Below are positions 51,014-58,730 of a DNA stretch of 64,000 nucleotides, piece by piece. Position 1 is the first letter of the stretch; each line of letters begins with the position of its first letter. The stretch lies in NCBI GenBank assembly GCA_963768715.1, contig CAVYJC010000008.1:1-64000 (forward strand), written 5' to 3'. The notes below the pieces were generated by a model, which was not told where the DNA came from, searched no databases, and was given only the letters and a program-made list of their open reading frames with translations. The DNA is from DATKEJ01 sp963768715 (lineage in GTDB: Bacteria; Bacteroidota; Rhodothermia; Rhodothermales; DATKEJ01). The position numbers and the translations under genes are program-made.

Positions 51014-53020
51014 ATGCGCTCGCTGCACGGCGTCTTCATCGTCGCTGCAGCAGCGATTGGCCTCGCTCTGAGCCCTATCGACGAGGTCAGATGGACGACG
51101 AATGTCCCCGAGCAGGTGACAGCCGGGGAGCATTTCGAACTGTCCCTGACCGCCGAGATCGCCGAAGGATGGTACGTCTACTCTTTGGATTCTCCGGCGG
51201 GTAAGCCGCTGGCCATCCTCTTCGATGCACCGCCCAAAGGTATCCGGCTCGGCGAGCCCGAACAATCGAGTCCGAACGAGAAGTTCGATCCGAACTTCAA
51301 ATCTGCCGTCCGCTATTTCGAGAACAGTGCATCGGTCTCGATCCCCGTCGTCGTGGCGTCCGACGCGGCACCCGGATACTATGAGCTTACGGGCAAACTG
51401 GATTACCAGTATTGCAACGACCGGCTCTGTATCCCGAAGATCGAGCCGTTCAGCTTCGCTTTCATTGTGCAGATGTCTGAAGGCGGCGCTGCGGCGATCA
51501 CGCCACCCGCGATCTCCGAACCACCTGCTCCTCAACCTGACGATCAACCCGCCCAGGGATCTGGGACAGTCGTGCCAGATTCACGTCTCCAGGGGGTTAG
51601 TCCGACCCAGGATCTGGACGTAGCGCGTGCGGGTGGACTGCTGCCGTTTCTGCTTCTGGCTATCGGAGCGGGTCTTGCAGCGCTCTTGACGCCCTGCGTT
51701 TTTCCGATGATACCGCTGACGATCTCGTTCTTCTCCCATCAGGCGGCTACGCGGCGCAAGGCGGTCAGAATGGCACTCGTTTACGGCCTCTCGATCGTGT
51801 TGATTTTCACCGGGCTCGGCGTCCTCATGGCGGCTTTGGTGGGAGCCGCCGGTGTACAGCTCATCGCGACGAATCCATGGATCAATCTGTTTATCGGCCT
51901 GATCTTCGTCGTTTTCTCCCTTTCACTGCTCGGCTTGTTTGAGCTGCGTCTCCCGTATCGGTTCGTGAATTTCGTCAACGATCGCGGGAGCCAGAAGGGA
52001 GGCACGATCGGCGTCATTTTCATGGGGTTGACGCTCACGCTCGTATCCTTTTCCTGCACGGCGCCGTTTGTCGGTGGATTGCTTGCCGCAACTGTAATGA
52101 ATGAATGGACTTGGCCCGTTGCCGGGATGCTTGCATTCAGCATGACCTTTGCGACGCCGTTCGTTCTGTTCGCAATGTTTCCGAAGTGGTTGAGCAGCCT
52201 TCCGAAATCGGGTGCGTGGATGAAGAGCCTGACGGTGACGCTCGGTTTCGTCGAGCTCGCCGCCGCTTTCAAGTTCATTTCGAACGCCGATCTCGTTTGG
52301 GGTTGGGGCATCGTCTCTCGTACGCTCGTGATCGCCGCGTGGATCGTGCTTTTCTTCCTTACCGGCGTGTACCTGCTCGGGAAGCTCCGGTTGTCTGAAG
52401 AGCCGCCCATCGAGACGGTTGGAACGGTCAGACTCCTGGTCGCCATGGGCTTCTTCGGACTATCGCTCTACCTGCTCCCGGGCCTGCTCGGGGCTCCGCT
52501 TAACAGCCTCGATGCCTACCTTCCTCCGCGCCAGGCAACCGACGTAAGCCTTTCGTCAATTGTCGCTCGGACGGGTGGCGCTCAAAGTGCCGACGGACTC
52601 GACTGGCGCGGAAACGACGTTGCCCCCTATGACGCCGTCCTGGCGACGGTATTCGACGAGGCGGCGACTACCGGCAAACCCATTCTTATCGATTTCTCCG
52701 GATACACCTGCACGAATTGCCGGCAGATGGAGGCAAATGTGTTTCCGAACGAGGCCGTTTCGGGTCGACTGAGAGATGGATTCGTACTCATGCGCCTCTT
52801 CACCGATGATCCGATCGACGGTCCGGATCTGCAGCGATATCAGCTCCAGCTCACAGGCACGGTGGCCCTCCCGACATATGCAGTTGTCGATGCCGGCGGA
52901 ACGCTCCTGCACCGATGGCTGGGCGTCGCGTCGCAAGAGGAGTTCAGCAGCTTTCTCGACGAAGCGAGCGACCGGTTTGCCAAGACACGGTCTTTCGAGG
53001 ACCTGACCGCAAAGCGATAG
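51014..53020 (+). CDS. Thiol:disulfide interchange protein DsbD-like
   Basis: This 668-aa protein carries electrons from cytosolic thioredoxin to the periplasm. After a signal ('VFIVAAAAIGLALS'), a DsbD N-terminal domain (about residues 30-165) ends in 'YQYCNDRLCIPKIEPF', with the Cys pair of DsbD-alpha. A CcdA-like membrane domain (about 205-495) has 'ALLTPCVFPMIPLTISFF' and a second Cys in 'SFSCTAPFVGG'. The C-terminal thioredoxin domain has CTNC near residue 562. Starts at 50990 (GTG) or 50930 (TTG) are possible; I chose the ATG just before the signal. Reduced periplasmic thiols would help mature the c-type cytochrome at 10.7 kb. Confidence 0.9.
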   Translation: MRSLHGVFIVAAAAIGLALSPIDEVRWTTNVPEQVTAGEHFELSLTAEIAEGWYVYSLDSPAGKPLAILFDAPPKGIRLGEPEQSSPNEKFDPNFKSAVRYFENSASVSIPVVVASDAAPGYYELTGKLDYQYCNDRLCIPKIEPFSFAFIVQMSEGGAAAITPPAISEPPAPQPDDQPAQGSGTVVPDSRLQGVSPTQDLDVARAGGLLPFLLLAIGAGLAALLTPCVFPMIPLTISFFSHQAATRRKAVRMALVYGLSIVLIFTGLGVLMAALVGAAGVQLIATNPWINLFIGLIFVVFSLSLLGLFELRLPYRFVNFVNDRGSQKGGTIGVIFMGLTLTLVSFSCTAPFVGGLLAATVMNEWTWPVAGMLAFSMTFATPFVLFAMFPKWLSSLPKSGAWMKSLTVTLGFVELAAAFKFISNADLVWGWGIVSRTLVIAAWIVLFFLTGVYLLGKLRLSEEPPIETVGTVRLLVAMGFFGLSLYLLPGLLGAPLNSLDAYLPPRQATDVSLSSIVARTGGAQSADGLDWRGNDVAPYDAVLATVFDEAATTGKPILIDFSGYTCTNCRQMEANVFPNEAVSGRLRDGFVLMRLFTDDPIDGPDLQRYQLQLTGTVALPTYAVVDAGGTLLHRWLGVASQEEFSSFLDEASDRFAKTRSFEDLTAKR

Positions 53021-53027
53021 TAAGACT

Positions 53028-53073
53028 GGGAATGAATCCCCGGCCTTGAAGCAACGCCCCGTTAACGGAGCTC
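53028..53073 (-). repeat. Dispersed hairpin repeat, copy 2
   Basis: Read on the minus strand, CCGTTAACGGGGCGTTGCTTCAAGGCCGGG matches copy 1 at 33.6 kb with about four differences; GTTAAC replaces GTTTAC. It begins 8 bp after the dsbD stop codon and lies before heptamer array H7, as copy 1 lies shortly after array H4. Confidence 0.7.
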
Positions 53074-53113
53074 GGCGATTGCATCGTCAAGGAATCGGAT
53101 TTTACCCCGAGTT

Positions 53114-53169
53114 CCATCCTCCATCCTCCATCCTCCATCCTCCATCCTCCATCCTCCATCCTCCATTTA
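53114..53169. repeat. Heptamer tandem array H7 (unit CCATCCT)
   Basis: Seven perfect CCATCCT units and one CCATTTA, in a single phase. This is the most uniform array in the window, so it may be the youngest. It lies between dsbD and comF, 75 bp before the comF start. Confidence 0.95.
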
Positions 53170-53244
53170 AGGTTATGTTTCGCGACATCCACGTGTCTAT
53201 TGAAGGACAAGGGCCAAACTCTTTGCTCCGATGCCTTCCGACTG

Positions 53245-54003
53245 ATGTCCCGTTTCTCTCTCGCATCCTCATTCAGTGACCTCCTCTGGCCTCGAACTTG
53301 CCTCGCTTGCGGCAGACCGGCAGTCGATCCCGTGATGTGTCCCTCTTGCCGTCAGCGCTCGAAGCGCGCTTCAACGCCGGTTGAATACACGGCTGATGGG
53401 CGGATACGTTCGGCGTTTGCCCTTTGGAAGTTTGAACGCGATGCACCCGTGCGCCTCGTGCTTCACCGGCTCAAGTATGGAAACTGTCCTTGGATCGGAT
53501 TGGAGCTCGGTGAGGACCTGGCAAGGTCCGGTTCGGTCCTGCTCGAGGAACCCTGGGACGTGATCATTCCGGTTCCGCTGCACAAGCTTCGACTTCTGGA
53601 GCGTGGGTACAATCAGTCTGATTGGATCGCACGCGGAATCGGGCGTGCAATGAATGTGCCCGTGGCTTCTCGCGAGTTGGTGCGTCAGCGGAATACAAAG
53701 TCGCAGACCGATCTGGCGCGCGATGACCGCCGGGCAAACGTCGAGAACGCTTTTGCGCTGAGGGGCGTCTGTGCGCTGGAAGGATGCCGCGTGATCCTGG
53801 TCGACGACACGCTGACTACCGGGGCCACGCTTGGCGCAGCCGCCCGTATTCTCGTCGACGCGGGAGTGGCGTTGGTTCAGCCCGTGGCAGTCGCGCATGC
53901 AACCCTCTGGCTGGATGAGGAACAACCCGACGTCCGTTCGGTGATACCGTCGCAAACCAAGAGCGTCTCCCATGGAGCTTCCATCGTCGGCTACAATCTG
54001 TGA
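53245..54003 (+). CDS. ComF-family phosphoribosyltransferase
   Basis: This 252-aa protein has an N-terminal zinc-finger-like 'CLACGRPAVDPVMCPSC' (four cysteines) and a PRTase domain with 'WDVIIPVPLHKLRLLERGYNQS' and the PRPP loop 'VILVDDTLTTGATL'. ComF of naturally competent bacteria helps DNA uptake; homologues elsewhere (GntX) are linked to other processes. cinA and recA are also in the window. The ATG giving MSRFSLASSFSDLL was preferred to an upstream TTG. Its end overlaps the next gene by 32 bp. Confidence 0.88.
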   Translation: MSRFSLASSFSDLLWPRTCLACGRPAVDPVMCPSCRQRSKRASTPVEYTADGRIRSAFALWKFERDAPVRLVLHRLKYGNCPWIGLELGEDLARSGSVLLEEPWDVIIPVPLHKLRLLERGYNQSDWIARGIGRAMNVPVASRELVRQRNTKSQTDLARDDRRANVENAFALRGVCALEGCRVILVDDTLTTGATLGAAARILVDAGVALVQPVAVAHATLWLDEEQPDVRSVIPSQTKSVSHGASIVGYNL

Positions 54004-54901
54004 AGTCGGGCTGCGCGACGGCCTGCAGCACGAAGAGGAGATCCTTCCGACAGCGTTTAAGATCGAGCTGATCGGTCTGCTCGTCGAGGCCGGCCTAAGA
54101 GAGATCCAGGTTGCGTCGTTCGTGCACCCGAAATGGGTACCCCAGATGGCCGATGCCGAGGCGATTTGCGCGGGGCTCGATCTGCGCAGTGACGTGAAAT
54201 ACACGGCGTTGGCGCTGAACATGAAAGGCGTCGAAAGAGCGCAGGCGGCGGGTATGAAGATAGTCGATCTTTCGATCTCTTCGAGTGATGCCCACAGCAG
54301 GCGCAACGCCAACATGTCGCTCGACGAGGCGGAGCGCCAAATGATCGACATGATTGATCGCTGCCTCGCACTCGGTATCGAGCCGCGCGCCGGACTCCAA
54401 TGCGTTTTCGGATGTGCTCACAATGAACCCGTTCCGGTCGATCGAGTCGTGCGCCTGGCATCCCGAATTGCTGGTGCCGGGGCGGAGTCGGTCTCGCTGG
54501 CGGATTCAACGGGCGTGGCGAACCCTGTGCTGATCCGGAACGTGATCCAGGCGGTTCGTGAGGCGATAGGCGACACGCCTATCGTCCTGCACCTCCACGA
54601 TACGCGTGGCCTCGGTCTCGCCAACGTCGTGGCCGGACTCGAAAGCGGCGTCACGCGCTTCGATACGGCCGTTGGTGGTATGGGAGGATGTCCGTTCCTT
54701 CCGGGGGCCAGTGGCAACATCCCAACGGAGGCTACCACTTACCTTCTCGAGTCAATGGGGGTGCAGACCGGGGTCGATTTGCACAAGGTTGCGAGGATAA
54801 CGGGACTTCTCGAAGAACGGATTGGAAAGCGTTTTCCGGGATTAATTCATCGGTTGATTATCGACAGGGGAGACGAGGCCGTCCGCCCTCGGTCACGGTA
54901 A
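53972..54901 (+). CDS. mvaB: Hydroxymethylglutaryl-CoA lyase (HMGL-like)
   Basis: This 309-aa TIM-barrel lyase cleaves HMG-CoA to acetoacetate and acetyl-CoA in leucine breakdown. 'ICEVGLRDGLQHEEEILP' opens the barrel, 'IQVASFVHPKWVPQMAD' and 'HLHDTRGLGLANVVAG' carry metal ligands, and 'AVGGMGGCPFLPGASGN' is the lyase signature with the catalytic Cys. Other HMGL-like aldolases share the fold, so the exact substrate is not certain. It overlaps comF by 32 bp, which supports co-transcription but not shared function. Confidence 0.88.
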   Translation: MELPSSATICEVGLRDGLQHEEEILPTAFKIELIGLLVEAGLREIQVASFVHPKWVPQMADAEAICAGLDLRSDVKYTALALNMKGVERAQAAGMKIVDLSISSSDAHSRRNANMSLDEAERQMIDMIDRCLALGIEPRAGLQCVFGCAHNEPVPVDRVVRLASRIAGAGAESVSLADSTGVANPVLIRNVIQAVREAIGDTPIVLHLHDTRGLGLANVVAGLESGVTRFDTAVGGMGGCPFLPGASGNIPTEATTYLLESMGVQTGVDLHKVARITGLLEERIGKRFPGLIHRLIIDRGDEAVRPRSR

Positions 54902-54931
54902 CGGGAAATGAAGTCGGAGACCGGTCGAGCC

Positions 54932-55564
54932 TCAGCGACGAAGAAAATCCTCGATCCTGAGGCTACTCTCGCACCACTCTACTTCCTGTGGTGAATTCGT
55001 AGCGAGAATGACAGCGGTACCGGAGGCCACCTCCGACTTGATAATACCGCGCACCATGTCGACGCCGACGGCATCGAGGTTGGAGGAAGGCTCATCGAGG
55101 AGCAGAAGATCCGACCCGGCCGCGAGCGCTACGGCGAAACGCGCGCGCTGCTTCATTCCCGAAGAAAACGTGCCGACCAGATCGTGTCCGCGATCACCGA
55201 GTGAAACACGGGTCATCAAATCGCCAACGGCTGAACCCCTGTAGGCCGATGCCCTCACACGGCTGACGAAACGGAGGTTTTCTTCGAGCGTGAGGCCATC
55301 GTAGAGCTGCAGGTAGGGCGCGACCAGCGCCACAGAGCGAGCTCGATCGTCATGGTGTACTTCGGCGCCGTTCGATTGGAGCGAGACGTTGCCCCTGGTC
55401 GGTGTCAGCACGCCGGCGAGAATCCGCACCAGTGTGGACTTGCCGCTCCCGTTGGCGCCTGTGACCGCCATGATCTGGCCCTGACCGAGCTCGAAAGAGA
55501 GATCTCGGAACAACCAGCGCGATCCGAATCGCATTGCAAGATTTGTGACCTGCAGTCGAGACAT
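54932..55564 (-). CDS. ABC transporter ATP-binding protein, CcmA-like
   Basis: This 210-aa ATPase has Walker A 'VTGANGSGKSTLVRILAG', signature 'FSSGMKQRARFAVALA', Walker B 'LLLLDEPSSNLDAVG', and 'VILATNSPQEVEWCE' as the switch region. Short length and sequence suit CcmA, which with CcmB exports or handles heme for cytochrome c maturation; no ccmB lies beside it here. The diheme cytochrome at 10.7 kb and the DsbD-like protein could use this pathway. It starts one base after the stop of the large T9SS protein, which suggests coupled transcription. Confidence 0.85.
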   Translation of the reverse strand: MSRLQVTNLAMRFGSRWLFRDLSFELGQGQIMAVTGANGSGKSTLVRILAGVLTPTRGNVSLQSNGAEVHHDDRARSVALVAPYLQLYDGLTLEENLRFVSRVRASAYRGSAVGDLMTRVSLGDRGHDLVGTFSSGMKQRARFAVALAAGSDLLLLDEPSSNLDAVGVDMVRGIIKSEVASGTAVILATNSPQEVEWCESSLRIEDFLRR

Positions 55565-55565
55565 G

Positions 55566-58500
55566 CTACGGAACTACGATGAGCTTACGCGACTTGTGAT
55601 CGCCGCCTACTGTCAGCATGTAAATGTAGGTCCCTCCATGCAGACCGTTGACGTCGACTACAACCGAATGATATCCAGCCTCGAACGTGCCTGAGGCAAG
55701 CGTCTCGACCAGCCGCCCGGCGATGTCATAAAGATCGATTCGCGCTTGTGTCGTCGAAGGTACGGCGAATTGAATGTGAACCGTTCCGTGCGCCGGATTG
55801 GGGAAACTCTGGAACAAACCGATACTGTTTGGAGCCTCCTGACAGGCGTTGCCGACTCCGTCGAGATCGGCGTCGAGTTGATCTGAGTTGGGCACAAGCG
55901 GACAGTTGTCAGCGTCGTTTTCAACCCCGTCACCATCCCTGTCCAGATCGCACACGTCTCCTGTGCCGTCATTGTCGAAATCGGCCTGATCATCGTTTGC
56001 AACGTAGGGACAGTTGTCTAAGGCATTCGCCAGGAGATCGCCGTCGATGTCCGGATCGCAAGCATCTCCCAAGGAATCGTTGTCGACGTTCTCCTGACCC
56101 GGATTCTTCACCGCCGGGCAATTGTCCTGGTTGTCATCAATCGAGTCGCCGTCCGTATCGGGGTCGCAGGCATTGCCCGCGCCGTCTCCGTCATCGTCCG
56201 CCTGATCCGGATTCGCCACGAGGGGACAGTTGTCGGAGTCGTTCGCCAGCCCGTCGCCATCCGCGTCACTGTCGCATGCGTCGCCAGTTCCGTCGCCGTC
56301 TATATCGCTCTGGTCGGCATTGGCAATCATCGGGCAATTGTCATTGATGTCGGTCACGCCGTCGCCGTCGATATCATCATCGCAAAGGTTTCCTATGCCA
56401 TCCCCGTCGTCGTCCGCCTGGTCAAGGTTGGCCACAAGCGGGCAGTTGTCGACTTCATTCAGGATCGTATCACCGTCGATATCCGAATCACAGACATCGC
56501 CAAAAGCGTCATCATCGATGTTCCGCTGATCGGCATTCGCGACGCCGGGACAGTTGTCTGAAGTATTGGGCACCCCGTCTCCATCGACGTCGGTATCGCA
56601 GACGTCCCCGATACCGTCGTTGTCCTGGTCGGCCTGATCGACGTTGGGAGTCCTCGGGCAGTTGTCCTCTGCGTCGTCGATGCCGTCCCCATCGACATCG
56701 AGGTCGCACACGTTGCCCCGACCGTCAAGGTCGTCATCGGCTTGATCCGGATTGGAGAGGTTGGGGCAATTGTCGACATCGTTCGCAACTCCGTCGTTGT
56801 CGATGTCGGGATCGCAAGCATCGCCCAGTCCGTCCGAATCTGTATCGAGCTGGTCCGGATTGGGAATGGCAGGACAATTGTCCGACGAATTGTCGACGAG
56901 ATCGCCGTCGGCGTCGTTATCGCAAACGTCTCCGATACCGTCCCCATCGAGATCCTCCTGGCCGGGATTAAAGACGTAGGGACAGTTGTCCATATTGTTG
57001 ACCAGACCGTCCCCGTCGGCCTCGTTGTCGCAGGCGTCCCCTGTGCCGTCCGAATCGGTGTCTGTCTGGTCAGGATTGGGTATGGTCGGACAATTATCCT
57101 TGCTGTCCTCGATTCCGTCGTCGTCAAGGTCCTCAAGGACTGGAATATTGTAGAAAGTGAGCAGGCCGATGCCGCGCGTATTGGCGACCCACGCGCCGCT
57201 CCCGCTGTGACCCAGGTACGAGATGCCCGTCGCAGCGGTCCCGTCGCCGGACAGCTGCATCACGACGGTCGGTCCATTCGCTCGTCCGCCGATTACCTTG
57301 ACGGAGGTACCCTCAAGACGGAAGTAGTTTTCGGAGCCCGCCTCCCAGAGCATGGCGTCGTCCGGATCTCTGAATCGCAGCGTGACTTCGGAGCGAAGGG
57401 TATTCGTGAAGAGGGCCCGGTCGATATTGGGCGGGTCGATCTCGTCGGTATTGTTTGAGCCGTAGAAGTCGCGCATGACGAGGTGGAATGCCGTTTCACC
57501 GATATTCTCATAGCCGCGTTGATAGCTGAAGTGGCATCCGTCATGGCCGTTCAATCCCGTCGTGGAAATGACCTGGACGTCGGGGAAATTGTCCTCGAAT
57601 CGTCGCTGCGTATCTCGAAGTTGAATGGACGGCGTTCCGCAGCCCGCCCGGATTTGCATTACGTAAATCTTTTGGACTCCGGGATAGTCCTGGCGCAGAT
57701 CGTTGTACAATGAGGCGAAGCGAGACTGATAAACCGCGGGCGGTGTGTTCTGATCGGTGGACCCGTCGGCTTCGCCCTGATACCAGAATATGGCTCTTGC
57801 CGTCGCGGCCACGCCGGCCTTCTGGGCCCGGTAGAGCATCCGCCCGTAGGCCGTATTAAGGTCGGTGCGATTGCCATCGTTCCGCTCGAAATAGAGAATC
57901 TGCTCTCCGCCCACCGCCCCATTGATGACGTTGATAGCCACGCCTGTAGAGTCGAGCAGGAGCCGGGCCATGTGGATAGCCCACTGACCGATAAATCCTT
58001 TGCGCGCTCGATCGTCGCCCACGGCCACATACCACGTCAGGTCATTGGCCATATTTGCCGGCTCGGTGCTCACATTTCCGAACGTGCGGATGTTGTTGTC
58101 GACGTTTCCGTTCGCAGAGCCCGACCACATCCAGGCAAGGGCATTCGACTGTCCGTACACGATGTACGTGTCGCCAACCATCAGTTGCGAAGCGGAATAG
58201 AGCACAGACTGGCCGCTGGAGCCCTCTCCAACGAGCTCCAGGTCGTAGGGGGACACGCTTGCCGGTGCATCGGCCGTGATCGCGAATGGTATTTCACCCG
58301 TCTCGCGCGCTGAGGCGGAAACATCGAATTCGCGTGTCCTGATGACATTCGTTCCAGATTTGACACGCAGGACCAGGCGATCGACGGTATCGTCCTCGAG
58401 CGTGCCCTCAACCTTGAATTGGCCGAGATTGGTGGTCAGATCACGCGTGATGAATTGGCGGTCGGCCGGAGCCGTGCTAAGGGTTATGCGCGCCGTCTGG

Positions 58501-58571
58501 CCACGCGCCGTGAATGCCGCACATAACAGCATGCAAACAGGAAGCATCCACAGGCGTACGATCTCCGTCAT
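55566..58571 (-). CDS. Secreted SGNH esterase with 12 thrombospondin type 3 repeats and a T9SS sorting domain
   Basis: This 1001-aa protein has a signal peptide ('LPVCMLLCAAFTARGQ'). A sialate O-acetylesterase-like SGNH domain follows (about residues 120-400): 'IVYGQSNALAWMW' with the nucleophile Ser, 'IFWYQGEADGS', and 'NGHDGCHFSYQRGYENIG' with the catalytic Asp/His. A beta-rich spacer comes next, then 12 calcium-binding TSP3 repeats and a type A T9SS C-terminal domain ('SFPNPAHGTVHIQFAVP' to 'KSRKLIVVP'). It is probably exported by T9SS to the cell surface to deacetylate a glycan. The start was placed at the ATG before the signal. The gene ends one base before the CcmA-like gene. Confidence 0.9.
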   Translation of the reverse strand: MTEIVRLWMLPVCMLLCAAFTARGQTARITLSTAPADRQFITRDLTTNLGQFKVEGTLEDDTVDRLVLRVKSGTNVIRTREFDVSASARETGEIPFAITADAPASVSPYDLELVGEGSSGQSVLYSASQLMVGDTYIVYGQSNALAWMWSGSANGNVDNNIRTFGNVSTEPANMANDLTWYVAVGDDRARKGFIGQWAIHMARLLLDSTGVAINVINGAVGGEQILYFERNDGNRTDLNTAYGRMLYRAQKAGVAATARAIFWYQGEADGSTDQNTPPAVYQSRFASLYNDLRQDYPGVQKIYVMQIRAGCGTPSIQLRDTQRRFEDNFPDVQVISTTGLNGHDGCHFSYQRGYENIGETAFHLVMRDFYGSNNTDEIDPPNIDRALFTNTLRSEVTLRFRDPDDAMLWEAGSENYFRLEGTSVKVIGGRANGPTVVMQLSGDGTAATGISYLGHSGSGAWVANTRGIGLLTFYNIPVLEDLDDDGIEDSKDNCPTIPNPDQTDTDSDGTGDACDNEADGDGLVNNMDNCPYVFNPGQEDLDGDGIGDVCDNDADGDLVDNSSDNCPAIPNPDQLDTDSDGLGDACDPDIDNDGVANDVDNCPNLSNPDQADDDLDGRGNVCDLDVDGDGIDDAEDNCPRTPNVDQADQDNDGIGDVCDTDVDGDGVPNTSDNCPGVANADQRNIDDDAFGDVCDSDIDGDTILNEVDNCPLVANLDQADDDGDGIGNLCDDDIDGDGVTDINDNCPMIANADQSDIDGDGTGDACDSDADGDGLANDSDNCPLVANPDQADDDGDGAGNACDPDTDGDSIDDNQDNCPAVKNPGQENVDNDSLGDACDPDIDGDLLANALDNCPYVANDDQADFDNDGTGDVCDLDRDGDGVENDADNCPLVPNSDQLDADLDGVGNACQEAPNSIGLFQSFPNPAHGTVHIQFAVPSTTQARIDLYDIAGRLVETLASGTFEAGYHSVVVDVNGLHGGTYIYMLTVGGDHKSRKLIVVP
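55842..57098 (-). repeat. Twelve thrombospondin type 3 repeats, 36 codons (108 bp) each
   Basis: Each unit starts DNCP, continues as xxxNPDQxDxDxDGxGDxCD and closes DxDGDGxxN. The acidic DxDxDGxxD loops bind calcium in eukaryotic homologues and stiffen the stalk. Eleven units have exactly 36 residues and the last is 23. The DNA period of 108 bp is well diverged, so the array is old, not a recent expansion. Confidence 0.9.
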
Positions 58572-58730
58572 GGAAGACGGGAGCGAGCGTGATTCCGGGC
58601 GCAAGGGATTTTGTGTCGACAATTCGAAACGCAGGAGGGTGGGGCTCCAAACTTGTTTCATTACGAAATTTCGGGGCGGAACTTACGAAGTTTTGATTGT
58701 ACTCGCCGACTTATCCAGCCGTTTTTTGCC

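Noticed and set aside
52944..53279. Frames of 77-88 codons near 53.1 kb with repeated WRMEDGG or HPPSSIL peptides
   Set aside because: Products of array H7; no conserved sequence outside the repeat.
55842..57098. CRISPR array or DNA minisatellite
   Set aside because: The 108-bp period encodes diverged TSP3 protein repeats; there are no identical repeats with unique spacers. No CRISPR-like pattern was seen elsewhere, since the heptamer arrays have no spacers.
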